From positions 1 to 59,841 of the forward strand of contig NZ_BAFB01000217.1 of NCBI RefSeq assembly GCF_000248075.1: 59,841 nt of DNA, written 5' to 3'. The notes below the pieces were generated by a model that searched no databases, was not told where the DNA came from, and worked only from the letters and a program-made list of their open reading frames with translations. The stretch is from Gordonia otitidis NBRC 100426 (GTDB lineage: Bacteria > Actinomycetota > Actinomycetes > Mycobacteriales > Mycobacteriaceae). Shown here in pieces: positions 18,518 to 27,318 of the stretch. The position numbers and the translations under genes were made by a program. Position 1 is the stretch's first letter. Each line of letters starts with the position of its first letter.

Positions 18518-21088
18518 TCACTCGGCGTCGAAGACCCTGGCGCGCAATGACCGTTCGACGCCCGCGCGGCCCTCGACGATCAGCCTTTTGAGCGCCGTCG
18601 GATGGTCCTCGGCGAGGAAGGCGTCTGCCTTGTCGAGCGCCTCGGGCGTGATCTCCCACGAGGGATACAGTCCGTTGACCACGGTCTGTGCGACCTCGCT
18701 CGAGCGCCGCTTCCATACCTCGGGGACCGCCGCGAAGTATTTGTCGACGTAGGGCGCCAACAGCTCCGACTGGCCGGGCCGAGCGAACCCCGCCACGACC
18801 GCTCTGGTGTAGATGTTCGAGAGGGTGTCGTCGTCGAAGGCCGACCACGCGTCTGCCTTCGCTTCGGCGAGCGGGCGGGCTGCACGTGCGGTCGCGGCCT
18901 GGCGTGTGCCCGCCGCGGTGTTGTCGCGCTGAGCTTCGGCGTCGATCACAGGAGTCGACGCCGGATCGCCGTCGATGGCTCCCGCAGTCGCCAGCGCGAG
19001 TACGAGCTTCCAGCGCAGGTCCGCGTCGACGGTCAGCCCGGCAAGACCGTGCTCGGCCGGGTCGTCGCCGTCGAGGAGCGCCCGCACCACCGCGATCTGT
19101 TCGTCGAACAGCCTGCCCGAGAGCAGTGTGTTCACGAACGCGAGCTGATGATCGGACCCCGACTCGGCAGCGCGGGCGAGTTCGAGGAGGCGCGAGCTGA
19201 ACCCGGGCCATCCGACGGTCTGCGCCCACCCCGGATCGGCGTAGGACTCGATCGCGGTCGTGGCCTGAAGCAGTACTCGCTGCACGACACCGATTTCGGT
19301 CTCGGCGGCGATGCCGTGCTCGACGAGCGCGACGAAATCACGGGCTTTCATCTCCGCCTGCCGGGTCATCTCCCACGCCGCCGACCACACCAGTGTGCGC
19401 GGCATCGAGTCGGTGATGTCGCCGATACGCGCGGTTGCCGTCGCGAATGACTCGGGATCGAGACGCACGGACGCGTAGGTCAGATCGTCGTCGTTGAGCA
19501 GGATCAGCTTGCCGCGCGGAACGCCCACGAGATCAGGCACCTCGGTGACCGACCCCTCGACGTCGAGTTCGACGCTCTGCACGCGTTCGAGCTTTCCCTG
19601 CGTGGTGTCGTCGTAGATGCCTACGCGCATGCGGTGCACGCGCGTCTCGCCCGCGCCGGGCGCCGCGCCGTCCTGGACGATGGCGAAACGCGTGAACGCG
19701 CCCGAGTCGTCGACGTCGAAGTCGGGGCGGATGACGTTGATGCCGGTGGTCTTGAGCCACTGGCTACCCCAGTCGGAGAGGTCGCGTCCCGATGACTTCT
19801 CCAGTGCGGCAAGCAGGTCCGAGAACGTCGCGTTGGAGAACTTGTGCGCGGTGAAGTAATCGCGCAGGCCGGCGAGGAAGTCGTCGACGCCGACGTAGGC
19901 AACCAACTGCTTGAGTACGGATGCGCCCTTGGCGTACGTGATGCCGTCGAAGTTGACCTCGACCGCGGCGATGTCGGGGATGTCGGCGGCCACGGGATGC
20001 GTCGAGGGCAGCTGATCCTGGCGGTAGGCCCACGACTTCTCGACGTTGGCGAACGTCGTCCATGCGCTCGTGTACTCGGTGGCCTCCGACTGACACAGCA
20101 CCGAGGCGAAGGTGGCGAACGACTCGTTGAGCCACAGGTCGTCCCACCACTTCATGGTGACGAGGTCGCCGAACCACATGTGGGCCATCTCGTGTAGCAC
20201 GGTCTCGGCACGTCGCTCGTAGTTGTAGTTCGTCACGCGTGACCGGAACACGTAGTCCTCGAGGAACGTGACGGCGCCCGCGTTCTCCATGGCACCGGCG
20301 TTGAACTCGGGAACGAAGAGCTGGTCGTACTTTCCGAACGCGTACGGGATGCCGAAGTTCTTGTGGTAGAACGCGAATCCCTGTTTGGTCTCGGTGAACA
20401 GGCGCTCAGCGTCCATGTATTCCGCCAGCGACGCCCTGCAATAGATCCCGAGTGGGATGGACCCGTGCTCGTCGGTGTAGGTGTCCGTCCATTCCGCATA
20501 CGGCCCCGCGATGAGTGCAACGAGATAGGTACTCATGACAGGGGTTTCGGCGAAACGGTGCACTCCGCCGTCGACGGACTCGGTCGGTGCGTTCGAGATG
20601 ACCTTCCAGTCGTCCGGAGCGGTCACCGTGATCGTGTACGTCGCCTTGAGGTCGGGCTGGTCGAAGCAGGCGAACATCCGTTTGGCGTCGGCGGTTTCGA
20701 ACTGTGAGTACAGGTACACGGAGTCGTCGGTGGGGTCGACGAAGCGATGTAGACCCTCGCCGGTGTGTGAATAGGCGCAGTCGGCGACGACGACCAGTTC
20801 GTTGTCGGCGGCGAGATCGAGAAGCGGGATGCCCACCGATTCGTCGAAGTCGCTCACCTCGAGCGCTTTTCCGTTCAGGGTCACCGAGCGGAGTGTCGGG
20901 GCGACCAGATCGATGAAGGTCTGCGAACCGGGGGTCGCGGTGAATGTGACGGTGCTCGTCGACCGGAACGTCTTCTCTCCGGGCTTGCCGTTACCGTCGG
21001 TGAGATCGAGTTCCACGTCGTAATGGGATACGTCGATGGTGGTGGCGCGCTCGCGCGCCTGGTCGCGGGTGAGGTTCGGGGCAGTCAC
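18518..21088 (-). CDS. pepN: Aminopeptidase N (M1 zinc metallopeptidase)
   Basis: 856 aa, full length. Exopeptidase motif GAMEN (in FNAGAMENAGAV), zinc motif HEMAH followed 18 residues later by the third ligand Glu in LNESFA, and the M1 C-terminal helical ERAP1-like domain. It removes N-terminal residues from peptides in the cytosol, probably downstream of ClpP1P2. GTG 21088 has no Shine-Dalgarno site, but TAAGCT lies 7 nt upstream, which suggests a leaderless transcript. The position matches Rv2467. Confidence 0.96.
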   Translation of the reverse strand: MTAPNLTRDQARERATTIDVSHYDVELDLTDGNGKPGEKTFRSTSTVTFTATPGSQTFIDLVAPTLRSVTLNGKALEVSDFDESVGIPLLDLAADNELVVVADCAYSHTGEGLHRFVDPTDDSVYLYSQFETADAKRMFACFDQPDLKATYTITVTAPDDWKVISNAPTESVDGGVHRFAETPVMSTYLVALIAGPYAEWTDTYTDEHGSIPLGIYCRASLAEYMDAERLFTETKQGFAFYHKNFGIPYAFGKYDQLFVPEFNAGAMENAGAVTFLEDYVFRSRVTNYNYERRAETVLHEMAHMWFGDLVTMKWWDDLWLNESFATFASVLCQSEATEYTSAWTTFANVEKSWAYRQDQLPSTHPVAADIPDIAAVEVNFDGITYAKGASVLKQLVAYVGVDDFLAGLRDYFTAHKFSNATFSDLLAALEKSSGRDLSDWGSQWLKTTGINVIRPDFDVDDSGAFTRFAIVQDGAAPGAGETRVHRMRVGIYDDTTQGKLERVQSVELDVEGSVTEVPDLVGVPRGKLILLNDDDLTYASVRLDPESFATATARIGDITDSMPRTLVWSAAWEMTRQAEMKARDFVALVEHGIAAETEIGVVQRVLLQATTAIESYADPGWAQTVGWPGFSSRLLELARAAESGSDHQLAFVNTLLSGRLFDEQIAVVRALLDGDDPAEHGLAGLTVDADLRWKLVLALATAGAIDGDPASTPVIDAEAQRDNTAAGTRQAATARAARPLAEAKADAWSAFDDDTLSNIYTRAVVAGFARPGQSELLAPYVDKYFAAVPEVWKRRSSEVAQTVVNGLYPSWEITPEALDKADAFLAEDHPTALKRLIVEGRAGVERSLRARVFDAE

Positions 21089-21095
21089 AATCGCC

Positions 21096-21101
21096 AGCTT
21101 A
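21096..21101 (-). promoter_or_regulatory. Candidate -10 (TAAGCT) of leaderless pepN
   Basis: TANNNT hexamer with 7 nt to the GTG start on the minus strand, so transcription would begin at or next to the start codon. No Shine-Dalgarno site competes. Confidence 0.55.
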
Positions 21102-21214
21102 GCCGCGTAACGTCGGCGTGGAATCGATGTGGACCGTCAACGGTTGGAAGACACGTCACCCAACCGACGCGTCGAGCAGTGCTCATGACGTGATGACTCG
21201 AAGGGAATGCGCGG

Positions 21215-21823
21215 ATGTCGCAGAAGGATCGTGTTGATTTCTGGTTCGACCCCCTGTGCCCGTGGTGTTGGATCACCTCCCGGTGGATCCTCGAGACCGA
21301 GCAGGTCCGCGACATCGACGTGCACTTCCATCTCATGAGTCTTGCCGTGCTGAACGAGGGTAAGGACATCTCCGACGACTACCGCGAGGGGCTCAAGAAC
21401 GCGTGGCGTCCGGTCCGCGTGATCGCGGCAGCCGTCGCAGCGAAGGGCGACGACATCCTCGGGCCGCTGTACACGGCCATGGGGACCCGAATCCACAACC
21501 AGGGCAACAAGGATTTCGACGTGGTCATCCGGGAGTCGCTCGACGAGCTCGGTCTCGATCCCGAACTGGCCAAGGCCGCCGACTCGACCGAGTACGACGA
21601 GTGGATTCGCACCAGCCACCACGAGGGTATGGACAAGGTCGGTGACGATGTCGGCACGCCGACCATCCACGTCAACGGGGTCGCGTTCTTCGGCCCGGTG
21701 CTGTCACGGATTCCGCGCGGTGAGACCGCCGGGACCGTATGGGACGGAGCGGTCGCGCTCGCGTCGTATCCGCACTTCTTCGAACTCAAGCGCAGCCGAG
21801 ACGAGGACCCGCAGTTCGACTGA
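21215..21823 (+). CDS. DsbA-family mycothiol-dependent oxidoreductase (Rv2466c-like)
   Basis: 202 aa, thioredoxin fold with helical insertion. The active site CPWC lies at about residues 15-18 ([16 protein letters not shown]), the cis-Pro segment is [10 protein letters not shown], and there is no signal peptide, so it is cytosolic. The closest known type is M. tuberculosis Rv2466c, a mycothiol-dependent reductase that also activates nitro-prodrugs. The start follows GAAGGGAA. It is divergent from pepN, and the same neighbour order is found in mycobacteria. A related possibility is a 2-hydroxychromene isomerase-like DsbA protein. Confidence 0.9.
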   Translation: MSQKDRVDFWFDPLCPWCWITSRWILETEQVRDIDVHFHLMSLAVLNEGKDISDDYREGLKNAWRPVRVIAAAVAAKGDDILGPLYTAMGTRIHNQGNKDFDVVIRESLDELGLDPELAKAADSTEYDEWIRTSHHEGMDKVGDDVGTPTIHVNGVAFFGPVLSRIPRGETAGTVWDGAVALASYPHFFELKRSRDEDPQFD

Positions 21824-21837
21824 GCTCGCCCGCGCAA

Positions 21838-21856
21838 CCGGGCCGATGCGGCCCGG
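21838..21856. terminator. Hairpin between convergent DsbA-like and M48 genes
   Basis: CCGGGCC (21838-21844), loop GATGC, GGCCCGG (21850-21856), between two convergent stop codons. Confidence 0.65.
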
Positions 21857-21862
21857 CAGCGG

Positions 21863-22867
21863 TCACAGTCTGGGTGGCGTCTCCAAACCATTCGGCAACG
21901 ATCCCTCGGCGACGAGGGCAGGGTGTGGCGGCGGTGTGACCGGAATCGCGTTGCCACTGCCGACGCCCCGGACGATGGTCTTCGGGCGGAACAGTATGGC
22001 TCCCGCGCGGGTACGGTCACGCAGCGCCGCCGCGCGCCATGTGAGAACCGGGTGCGAAGCGAGCAGGTTCACCAGGAAGACGAAGAAGCCTTTCTCGTGG
22101 GTTGCGCGGTCGGCCAATTGATCGAAGTCGACGGCACGCAGCATGTACTTGCCCGCAGAGAGCACGCCCATCGCTCTGGGCGCACCTGCCGGCTGCGTGT
22201 AGTACCCGAAGTTGTCGGCGGAGTACTCCTGTGCCCGCGACAGCAGTGACCCGAGTATCGGCACCTGCATGCCGATACTCGTCGCGAGCTGGCGCCAGTA
22301 TGAGGTGTGGCCTGCGGCGATGTGGCCGACCTCGTGTCCGATGATGAAGCGCAATGCCTCCGGGTCGCGTGCGCGGCCTCCGATCTCGAACAGATCGGAG
22401 TAGATGACCACATACCGCCTGAAGCCGTGGCCGGATGCGAAAGCGTTGATCTGGCCGTTTCCCAGCACCACGTAGGCGTCCGGGACGTACTCGAGTCCGT
22501 AGCGTGCTGCCGCTTCCACGACCATCCGATACCCCTCGACGAACTGCGTCGGAGTCATCTGGACTCCGTTCACGCGGGGAGTGGCGTAGGTGATGCCGCG
22601 GATGAGGAACAGCAGCAACGGGAGCGCAAGGGCCAGAAGCGCGAACTGGTTGAAGACGCCGAGCATGACGAGGACCAACACCGCCCCGTAGCCGAGGGCG
22701 GAGATGAGGATCAGGACGACGAGCGTCGGGATCTCCCACGGATGCAGTCGTGGTGTGCCTGCGTACTTCGCCGGCGTGAGCCAGCGGCGGTTGGGGTCGT
22801 AGCGGCTTTCCGTCGGCTCCGGGTCGGCGAGTCCGGGAACATTGGGAATAGGCGATGAATCGTCCAC
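21863..22867 (-). CDS. Membrane-anchored M48 family zinc metalloprotease
   Basis: 334 aa. Two membrane helices lie at about residues 45-95 (TLVVLILISALGYGAVLVLV and FALLALALPLLLFLI). The protease domain has the zinc motif GHEVGHIAAGH near the middle and a downstream ligand Glu in EYSADNFGYY. HtpX/M48 proteases degrade or process membrane proteins. GTG 22867 is selected because it gives a natural N-terminus (VDDSSPIPN) and because TAGATT lies 7 nt upstream, suggesting a leaderless start; the frame stays open to 23296 but would run antisense through rpiB. The last 40 residues are a proline-rich tail. It is divergent from rpiB with 24 bp between start codons. Confidence 0.85.
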   Translation of the reverse strand: MDDSSPIPNVPGLADPEPTESRYDPNRRWLTPAKYAGTPRLHPWEIPTLVVLILISALGYGAVLVLVMLGVFNQFALLALALPLLLFLIRGITYATPRVNGVQMTPTQFVEGYRMVVEAAARYGLEYVPDAYVVLGNGQINAFASGHGFRRYVVIYSDLFEIGGRARDPEALRFIIGHEVGHIAAGHTSYWRQLATSIGMQVPILGSLLSRAQEYSADNFGYYTQPAGAPRAMGVLSAGKYMLRAVDFDQLADRATHEKGFFVFLVNLLASHPVLTWRAAALRDRTRAGAILFRPKTIVRGVGSGNAIPVTPPPHPALVAEGSLPNGLETPPRL

Positions 22868-22874
22868 GGCGTTC

Positions 22875-22884
22875 AATCTATAGT
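22875..22884. promoter_or_regulatory. Overlapping divergent -10 elements of M48 protease and rpiB
   Basis: Plus strand: TATAGT at 22879-22884, 7 nt before ATG 22892 of rpiB. Minus strand: TAGATT at 22880-22875, 7 nt before GTG 22867 of the protease gene. The two hexamers share two base pairs. Both spacings predict leaderless transcripts that cannot be initiated at the same moment. Confidence 0.65.
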
Positions 22885-22891
22885 GGTCGCT

Positions 22892-23365
22892 ATGCGCGTA
22901 TACGTCGGTGGCGACCATGCCGGATTCGAACTCAAGGCCAAGATCTCCGAGTACCTGCAGGCGAACGGGCACGAAGTGATCGACTCCGGGGCCCATGTCT
23001 ACGACGCGCAAGACGATTACCCGGCATTCTGTATCGCAACGGCCCAGAAGACCGTCGACGATCCCGGCAGCCTCGGCATCGTGCTCGGCGGCAGCGGCAA
23101 CGGCGAGCAGATCGCGGCGAACAAGGTCAAGGGCGCACGATGCGCACTCGCGTGGAATGTCGAGATCGCCCAGCTCGCGCGCCAGCACAACAACGCACAG
23201 CTCATCGGCATCGGTGGCCGTATGCACACGACCGAAGAGGCATTGGCCATCGTCGACGCCTTCGTCAACACGCCGTTCTCGCAGGAGCCGCGGCATCAGC
23301 GGCGCATCGACATCCTCACCGAGTACGAGGAGACGGGCGTCGCACCTGCGCTGCCCGAGTCCTGA
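22892..23365 (+). CDS. rpiB: Ribose-5-phosphate isomerase B
   Basis: 157 aa, typical RpiB length. It starts MRVYVGGDHAGFELK; the active-site Cys lies in DYPAFCIATA, the phosphate/anion loop is GIVLGGSGNGEQIAANK, and His in ARQHNNAQLIGIGGR completes the site. It interconverts ribose-5-P and ribulose-5-P in the pentose phosphate pathway. ATG 22892 is preferred over an upstream GTG (22883) because the family N-terminus begins here and the -10 hexamer is only 7 nt away. It is followed by nei after 40 bp. Confidence 0.97.
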   Translation: MRVYVGGDHAGFELKAKISEYLQANGHEVIDSGAHVYDAQDDYPAFCIATAQKTVDDPGSLGIVLGGSGNGEQIAANKVKGARCALAWNVEIAQLARQHNNAQLIGIGGRMHTTEEALAIVDAFVNTPFSQEPRHQRRIDILTEYEETGVAPALPES

Positions 23366-23405
23366 TCGCTGAGAACGCCTGCTCCTCGCCGGTCGTTCAG
23401 AGCCT

Positions 23406-24209
23406 GTGCCCGAAGGTCATACGCTGCACCGCATCGCGCGGCGCCAACGAAAGCTGTTCGACGGTCTCCGCGTTGCGGTGAGTTCACCTCAGGGACGCTT
23501 CGCAGAAGGAGCCGCCGTCGTCGACGGCATGGTGTTCGACGACGCCCAGGCCTGGGGAAAACACCTCGTCCAGCGCTATCGCGACGGACGACGTGAGCAA
23601 CTGCTGCACGTGCACCTCGGGCTCTACGGTTCCTTCACCGAGCTGCCTGTTCCGATGGGCGAGCCCGTCGGCCAGGTGCGGATGAGAATCGTCGGGGAGA
23701 AGGTCGGCGTCGACCTTCGTGGTCCTACCGCCTGCGAGTTGTACACGCCCGCTGATCTGGAGGCGCTCGTCGCCCGGCTCGGTCCCGACCCGTTGCGACC
23801 CGATGCCGACCCGGCGCGCGCGTACGCGGCGATCACGCGGTCGCGTCGACCGATCGGCGCACTGCTCATGGATCAGAAGGTCATCGCTGGCGTGGGAAAC
23901 GTCTACCGCGCAGAAGTGCTGTTCCGCAACGGAATCGATCCCATGCGGCCGGGGACCTCCATCACCGCCGACGAGTTCGACGCGCTGTGGGCCGATCTGG
24001 TCGCGTTGATGAGGATCGGCGTCAGACGCGGACGAATACACGTGGTGCGTGCCGAGGACGATCACGGTGCGCCCTCGTATGCCACGGACCGCCCGCGCAC
24101 CTACGTGTACCGGCGGGCCGGTGAGAAGTGCAGAATCTGCGGAACTCCGATCGCACACGGTGAACTCGACGGTCGAAACCTGTTCTGGTGCCCGACCTGT
24201 CAGACGTGA
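23406..24209 (+). CDS. nei: Fpg/Nei family DNA glycosylase (endonuclease VIII type, Rv2464c-like)
   Basis: 267 aa. N-terminal catalytic Pro2-Glu3 in PEGHTLHRIARRQ, the H2TH domain with QKVIAGVGNVYRAEVLF, and a C-terminal zinc finger C-x2-C...C-x2-C (CRICG and FWCPTCQT). The PEGHT start marks the Nei branch, which excises oxidised pyrimidines and cuts the AP site. GTG 23406 is forced by the need for Pro at position 2. It follows rpiB; a second family member (mutM) lies at 56112. Confidence 0.94.
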   Translation: MPEGHTLHRIARRQRKLFDGLRVAVSSPQGRFAEGAAVVDGMVFDDAQAWGKHLVQRYRDGRREQLLHVHLGLYGSFTELPVPMGEPVGQVRMRIVGEKVGVDLRGPTACELYTPADLEALVARLGPDPLRPDADPARAYAAITRSRRPIGALLMDQKVIAGVGNVYRAEVLFRNGIDPMRPGTSITADEFDALWADLVALMRIGVRRGRIHVVRAEDDHGAPSYATDRPRTYVYRRAGEKCRICGTPIAHGELDGRNLFWCPTCQT

Positions 24210-24268
24210 CCTAAAGCCTCGGCGCAGGGATCGGACTCAGCGACCGGGCTCGCCGATGCAGCCGGATT

Positions 24269-24412
24269 TCAGTGCGTGCGCTCTTCGGCCCGCTGCGCCA
24301 TGATCAGAAGTTCGTCGCGCTGAGATGCGGCGCTGACGCGCTGGATCCGGTCGTAGAGCCTACGGCGATCGGAGGAGTTGTGGAGCTGTGCACGGAATCG
24401 TGCGAAAGACAT
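24269..24412 (-). CDS. Small basic helical protein, 47 aa, unknown
   Basis: A 47-codon frame reads MSFARFRAQLHNSSDRRRLY and continues with a heptad-like helix DRIQRVSAASQRDELLIMAQ, ending EERTH. Third codon positions are strongly G/C, amino acid use is natural, and it fills the gap after nei on the opposite strand. GAGAAAG lies about 10 nt upstream of ATG 24412. The sequence predicts one or two amphipathic helices with net positive charge. I recognise no family; a nucleic-acid- or ribosome-associated microprotein is a guess. Confidence 0.55.
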   Translation of the reverse strand: MSFARFRAQLHNSSDRRRLYDRIQRVSAASQRDELLIMAQRAEERTH

Positions 24413-24737
24413 TGGTAACGCTGCTTTCTCGTATCGGTGGTCGTGTTCGGTGGTGATGGACGCGAGGTCGGATCACCTGAGTGTGCATCGGGTGGTGGTG
24501 GCCCTCGCTCGGAAGTGTCGCACCAGAAGCTGCTCACTCAATTGTTCGCGTCAATTTCATGTAAATCAACCTGCTTCGACGTGATCTGGACTACGTCTGA
24601 CCTGGGCACTCGATGTCAGCGGCGTGGACCGGGGTGCAGCACGGCACGCGCAGCCAACATCTCGGCGCGACACCCTCACAGCAAAAGCTCAGTGTCGCGC
24701 AGCGCTTCTCTCATGGGCGACACGGAGCATCGATGAC
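24413..24737. other. Intergenic stretch between the 47-aa gene and the lysin-B-like gene
   Basis: About 325 bp with lower GC than its surroundings, for instance around 24541-24600. No convincing coding frame: the plus-strand frame ending 24736 has random-looking composition. No strong hairpin was seen. It presumably holds the divergent promoters of the two flanking genes. Confidence 0.5.
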
Positions 24738-25700
24738 ATGGAGACCATGAACAGCCGCGGTGCGCAGCCATGTGCGGCTCCGACGTCGCAGCCGCACCCG
24801 GTCGGTCTGATCACGGTGCTGGCCGTGGGTGGGACCGGGGAGTCCTATAGGGGTGACAGGCGGACGGCGGTCAGCGGGATGTTGGCGGCGGTCGTCGATG
24901 ATCTCGACGAGCGTTTCGTGCCGCGTTGGGTCGGGTATCCGGCGAGCTACGGGCCCGCGACGGGCAGGCGCGGTATCAGTTACGCCGACAGCGTTGCCGA
25001 AGGTGTCCGTTCCCTGCGGCAGGCATTGACCGACACCGACGGGCAGGTTGTGATCGTCGGCTACTCGCAGGGTGCCGTTGTCGTCCGTCGATGTGTGCAC
25101 GAACTCGAACTCGACGCTGATCTGTCGATCGATCGGGTGATCGGCCTCGGTTTCGTGGCGGATCCCCACCAGCCGCCCGGCGTGGTGACCGGTTGTTCGG
25201 GATGGGGCGTTGCGGGGGAGGGGCCACCCCTGCCCGACCGTATCCCCGCGTGGTGGGTGGGCGCCCCGACCGACATGATCTGCAACGCCGAGCCGGATTC
25301 GTTGATCCGCGACATCGCCGACCTCACCGCCTCGCTCGAGTTCAGTCGACCCCTCAACTGGATTCGCGACATGCTGGTCGTGTTGCGGGACAATGCGTTT
25401 CAGAACGCAGCGCGCACGTCGCTGCGTCCCGCACAGTGGGGCCGGGATGTGCACCGCCTGCGCGCGGCGTGGCGGGCGGTGCGCAGATATCTACCTGCAC
25501 TCATCGTCTGGCACAGCCTCGTGATCACGAACCGTGACGGGGGCAGGCACACGGCGTATTGCCGGGAGCCGTATCGCCGTCTCGCGACCGCGCCGGACAC
25601 GACAGGCTGCCAGGAGTTGGCCCAGTGGTTACAGGTCGGCGCAACCTTTGCGCCGATGCGCGCCTCGAGTCGTGCGAACCCCGCCGCTGAGCGACACTGA
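24738..25700 (+). CDS. Lysin-B-like / PE-PPE-type alpha/beta serine hydrolase
   Basis: 320 aa, no signal peptide. The nucleophile elbow is GYSQG ([17 protein letters not shown]) after a strand-turn typical of cutinase-like hydrolases. Candidate Asp lies in [12 protein letters not shown] and candidate His in IVWHSLV or GGRHTAYC. The opening [20 protein letters not shown] and the segment [26 protein letters not shown] (cited by its ends) recall mycobacteriophage lysin B, the esterase that frees mycolic acids from arabinogalactan, and PE-PPE-domain hydrolases. ATG 24738 has GGAG 10 nt upstream. In M. tuberculosis the corresponding place between nei and tig holds an unrelated esterase (lipP, as I recall). 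Prophage origin is possible but no other phage gene is present. Confidence 0.7.
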   Translation: METMNSRGAQPCAAPTSQPHPVGLITVLAVGGTGESYRGDRRTAVSGMLAAVVDDLDERFVPRWVGYPASYGPATGRRGISYADSVAEGVRSLRQALTDTDGQVVIVGYSQGAVVVRRCVHELELDADLSIDRVIGLGFVADPHQPPGVVTGCSGWGVAGEGPPLPDRIPAWWVGAPTDMICNAEPDSLIRDIADLTASLEFSRPLNWIRDMLVVLRDNAFQNAARTSLRPAQWGRDVHRLRAAWRAVRRYLPALIVWHSLVITNRDGGRHTAYCREPYRRLATAPDTTGCQELAQWLQVGATFAPMRASSRANPAAERH

Positions 25701-25752
25701 TCACAGGCCCACGACGGGTCGTCAGGCGAGAGACGAGCGAAAGACTGGGCGC

Positions 25753-27204
25753 GTGGATCATTTCGACATCGTTGTCATCGGGTCCGGGCCGGCCGGACAG
25801 AAGGCCGCCATCGCAGCGGCGAAGCTCGGCAAGCGGGCGGCAATCGTGGAGCGCCGCAACATGGTTGGCGGTGTGTGTATCAACACCGGCACGATCCCCT
25901 CCAAGACGTTACGTGAGGCGGTCCTGTATCTGACCGGCCTCAGCCAGCGGGAGATGTACGGCGAATCGTATCGACTGAAGTCGGATATAACGGTCACTGA
26001 TCTCTCGGCTCGGACCACCCATGTCGTGGGCAAGGAGATCGACGTCATCCAGAGCCAGCTCGCTCGCAACGGCGTGACCATGTTGCTCGGCAGCGCGTAC
26101 TTCACCAGTCCGAACGAGATCGCGATCGAGGATGCCACCGGCGATCTCAAACACGTCAGCGCCGACAAGTTCGTGATCGCGGTCGGCACGAGGCCTGCCC
26201 GCCCGCCGTCTGTCGACTTCGACGGCACGACCGTCGTCGACTCCGACCAGATCCTGGCACTCGATCGGGTTCCGCGGTCGATGGTCGTGGTCGGCGCCGG
26301 CGTCATCGGCATCGAGTACGCCTCGATGTTCGCGGCGCTCGGCACAAAGGTGACCGTCATCGAGCAGCGTCCCACGATGCTCGACTTCTGTGATCGCGAG
26401 ATCGTGGAGGCATTGCAGTACCAGCTGCGCGAACGCGGCGTGACGTTCCGGTTCGGCGAGCACGTGCAGACCGTCGAGACCCATCCCTCGGGAACGTTGA
26501 CGATCCTGGCGTCGGGAAAGAAGATCCCCGCCGACACCGTGCTGTACTCCGCGGGCCGCCAGGGCGTGTCCGACGAGCTGAGGGTCGATGCGGCCGGTCT
26601 GACCGCGGACAAGCGCGGCAGGCTCGCCGTGGACGCCGACTTCCGTACCGAGGTCGACCACATCTATGCCGTCGGTGACATCATCGGCTTCCCGGCACTG
26701 GCGGCAACGTCGATGGAGCAGGGAAGACGTGCGACCTATCACGCGTTCGACGAACCGGTCGGGGCAACCGACGACAACCTGCAACCCATCGGCATCTATG
26801 CGATTCCGGAGATCAGCTTCGTCGGCAGGACCGAAGACCAGTTGACCGCGGCCAATGTGCCGTTCGAGGTCGGTGTTGCGCGATATCGGGAACTGGCGAG
26901 GGGCGCGATCATGGGCGATTCATACGGGCTGCTCAAGCTGCTCGTGCACGCGGAGGAACGCACCCTGCTCGGCGTACATGCGTTCGGCACCAATGCCGCA
27001 GAGTTGGTTCACATCGGTCAGACGGTGACGGGGTTGGGCGGAAAGGTCGACTACCTCGTCGACGCCGTGTTCAACTACCCGACCCTGGCGGAGGGCTACA
27101 AGGTGGCGGCTCTCGATGCGTCGAACAAGATGCGCGCGATCGCCCGGGTGCGGGCGGAGGGCAACAGGATGGATCTCGACGTCGGCAGCGGAAGTCTCGT
27201 CTGA
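25753..27204 (+). CDS. sthA: Soluble pyridine nucleotide transhydrogenase (Si-specific NAD(P)+ transhydrogenase)
   Basis: 483 aa. FAD motif [20 protein letters not shown]; the active-site region [14 protein letters not shown] has one Cys where disulfide reductases have C-x4-C, which defines SthA; NAD(P) motif [20 protein letters not shown]; second FAD motif [12 protein letters not shown]-terminal dimerisation domain. It equilibrates NADPH + NAD+ with NADP+ + NADH in the cytosol. GTG 25753 places the FAD motif at residue 6 as expected. It may balance NADH made by the large GDH. A strong terminator follows. Confidence 0.95.
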   Translation: MDHFDIVVIGSGPAGQKAAIAAAKLGKRAAIVERRNMVGGVCINTGTIPSKTLREAVLYLTGLSQREMYGESYRLKSDITVTDLSARTTHVVGKEIDVIQSQLARNGVTMLLGSAYFTSPNEIAIEDATGDLKHVSADKFVIAVGTRPARPPSVDFDGTTVVDSDQILALDRVPRSMVVVGAGVIGIEYASMFAALGTKVTVIEQRPTMLDFCDREIVEALQYQLRERGVTFRFGEHVQTVETHPSGTLTILASGKKIPADTVLYSAGRQGVSDELRVDAAGLTADKRGRLAVDADFRTEVDHIYAVGDIIGFPALAATSMEQGRRATYHAFDEPVGATDDNLQPIGIYAIPEISFVGRTEDQLTAANVPFEVGVARYRELARGAIMGDSYGLLKLLVHAEERTLLGVHAFGTNAAELVHIGQTVTGLGGKVDYLVDAVFNYPTLAEGYKVAALDASNKMRAIARVRAEGNRMDLDVGSGSLV

Positions 27205-27243
27205 ACCGCGGTGACGCGGCGCGTCGGCGCCCGAATTCAGAAG

Positions 27244-27286
27244 ACGGGAGAGGCCCGGGTCCGTATCGGACCCGGGCCTCTCCCGT
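27244..27286. terminator. Strong bidirectional terminator after sthA
   Basis: A 20-bp perfect stem (27244-27263 with 27267-27286) with a TAT loop, between convergent sthA and the L,D-transpeptidase gene. Confidence 0.92.
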
Positions 27287-27318
27287 ATGTCTGTGAGATC
27301 AGACGTCAGACCGTTTGA

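Noticed and set aside
24269..25700. Prophage or mobile element around the lysin-B-like gene
   Set aside because: No integrase, structural phage gene, att-like duplication or tRNA insertion site is visible; only one phage-like gene is present.
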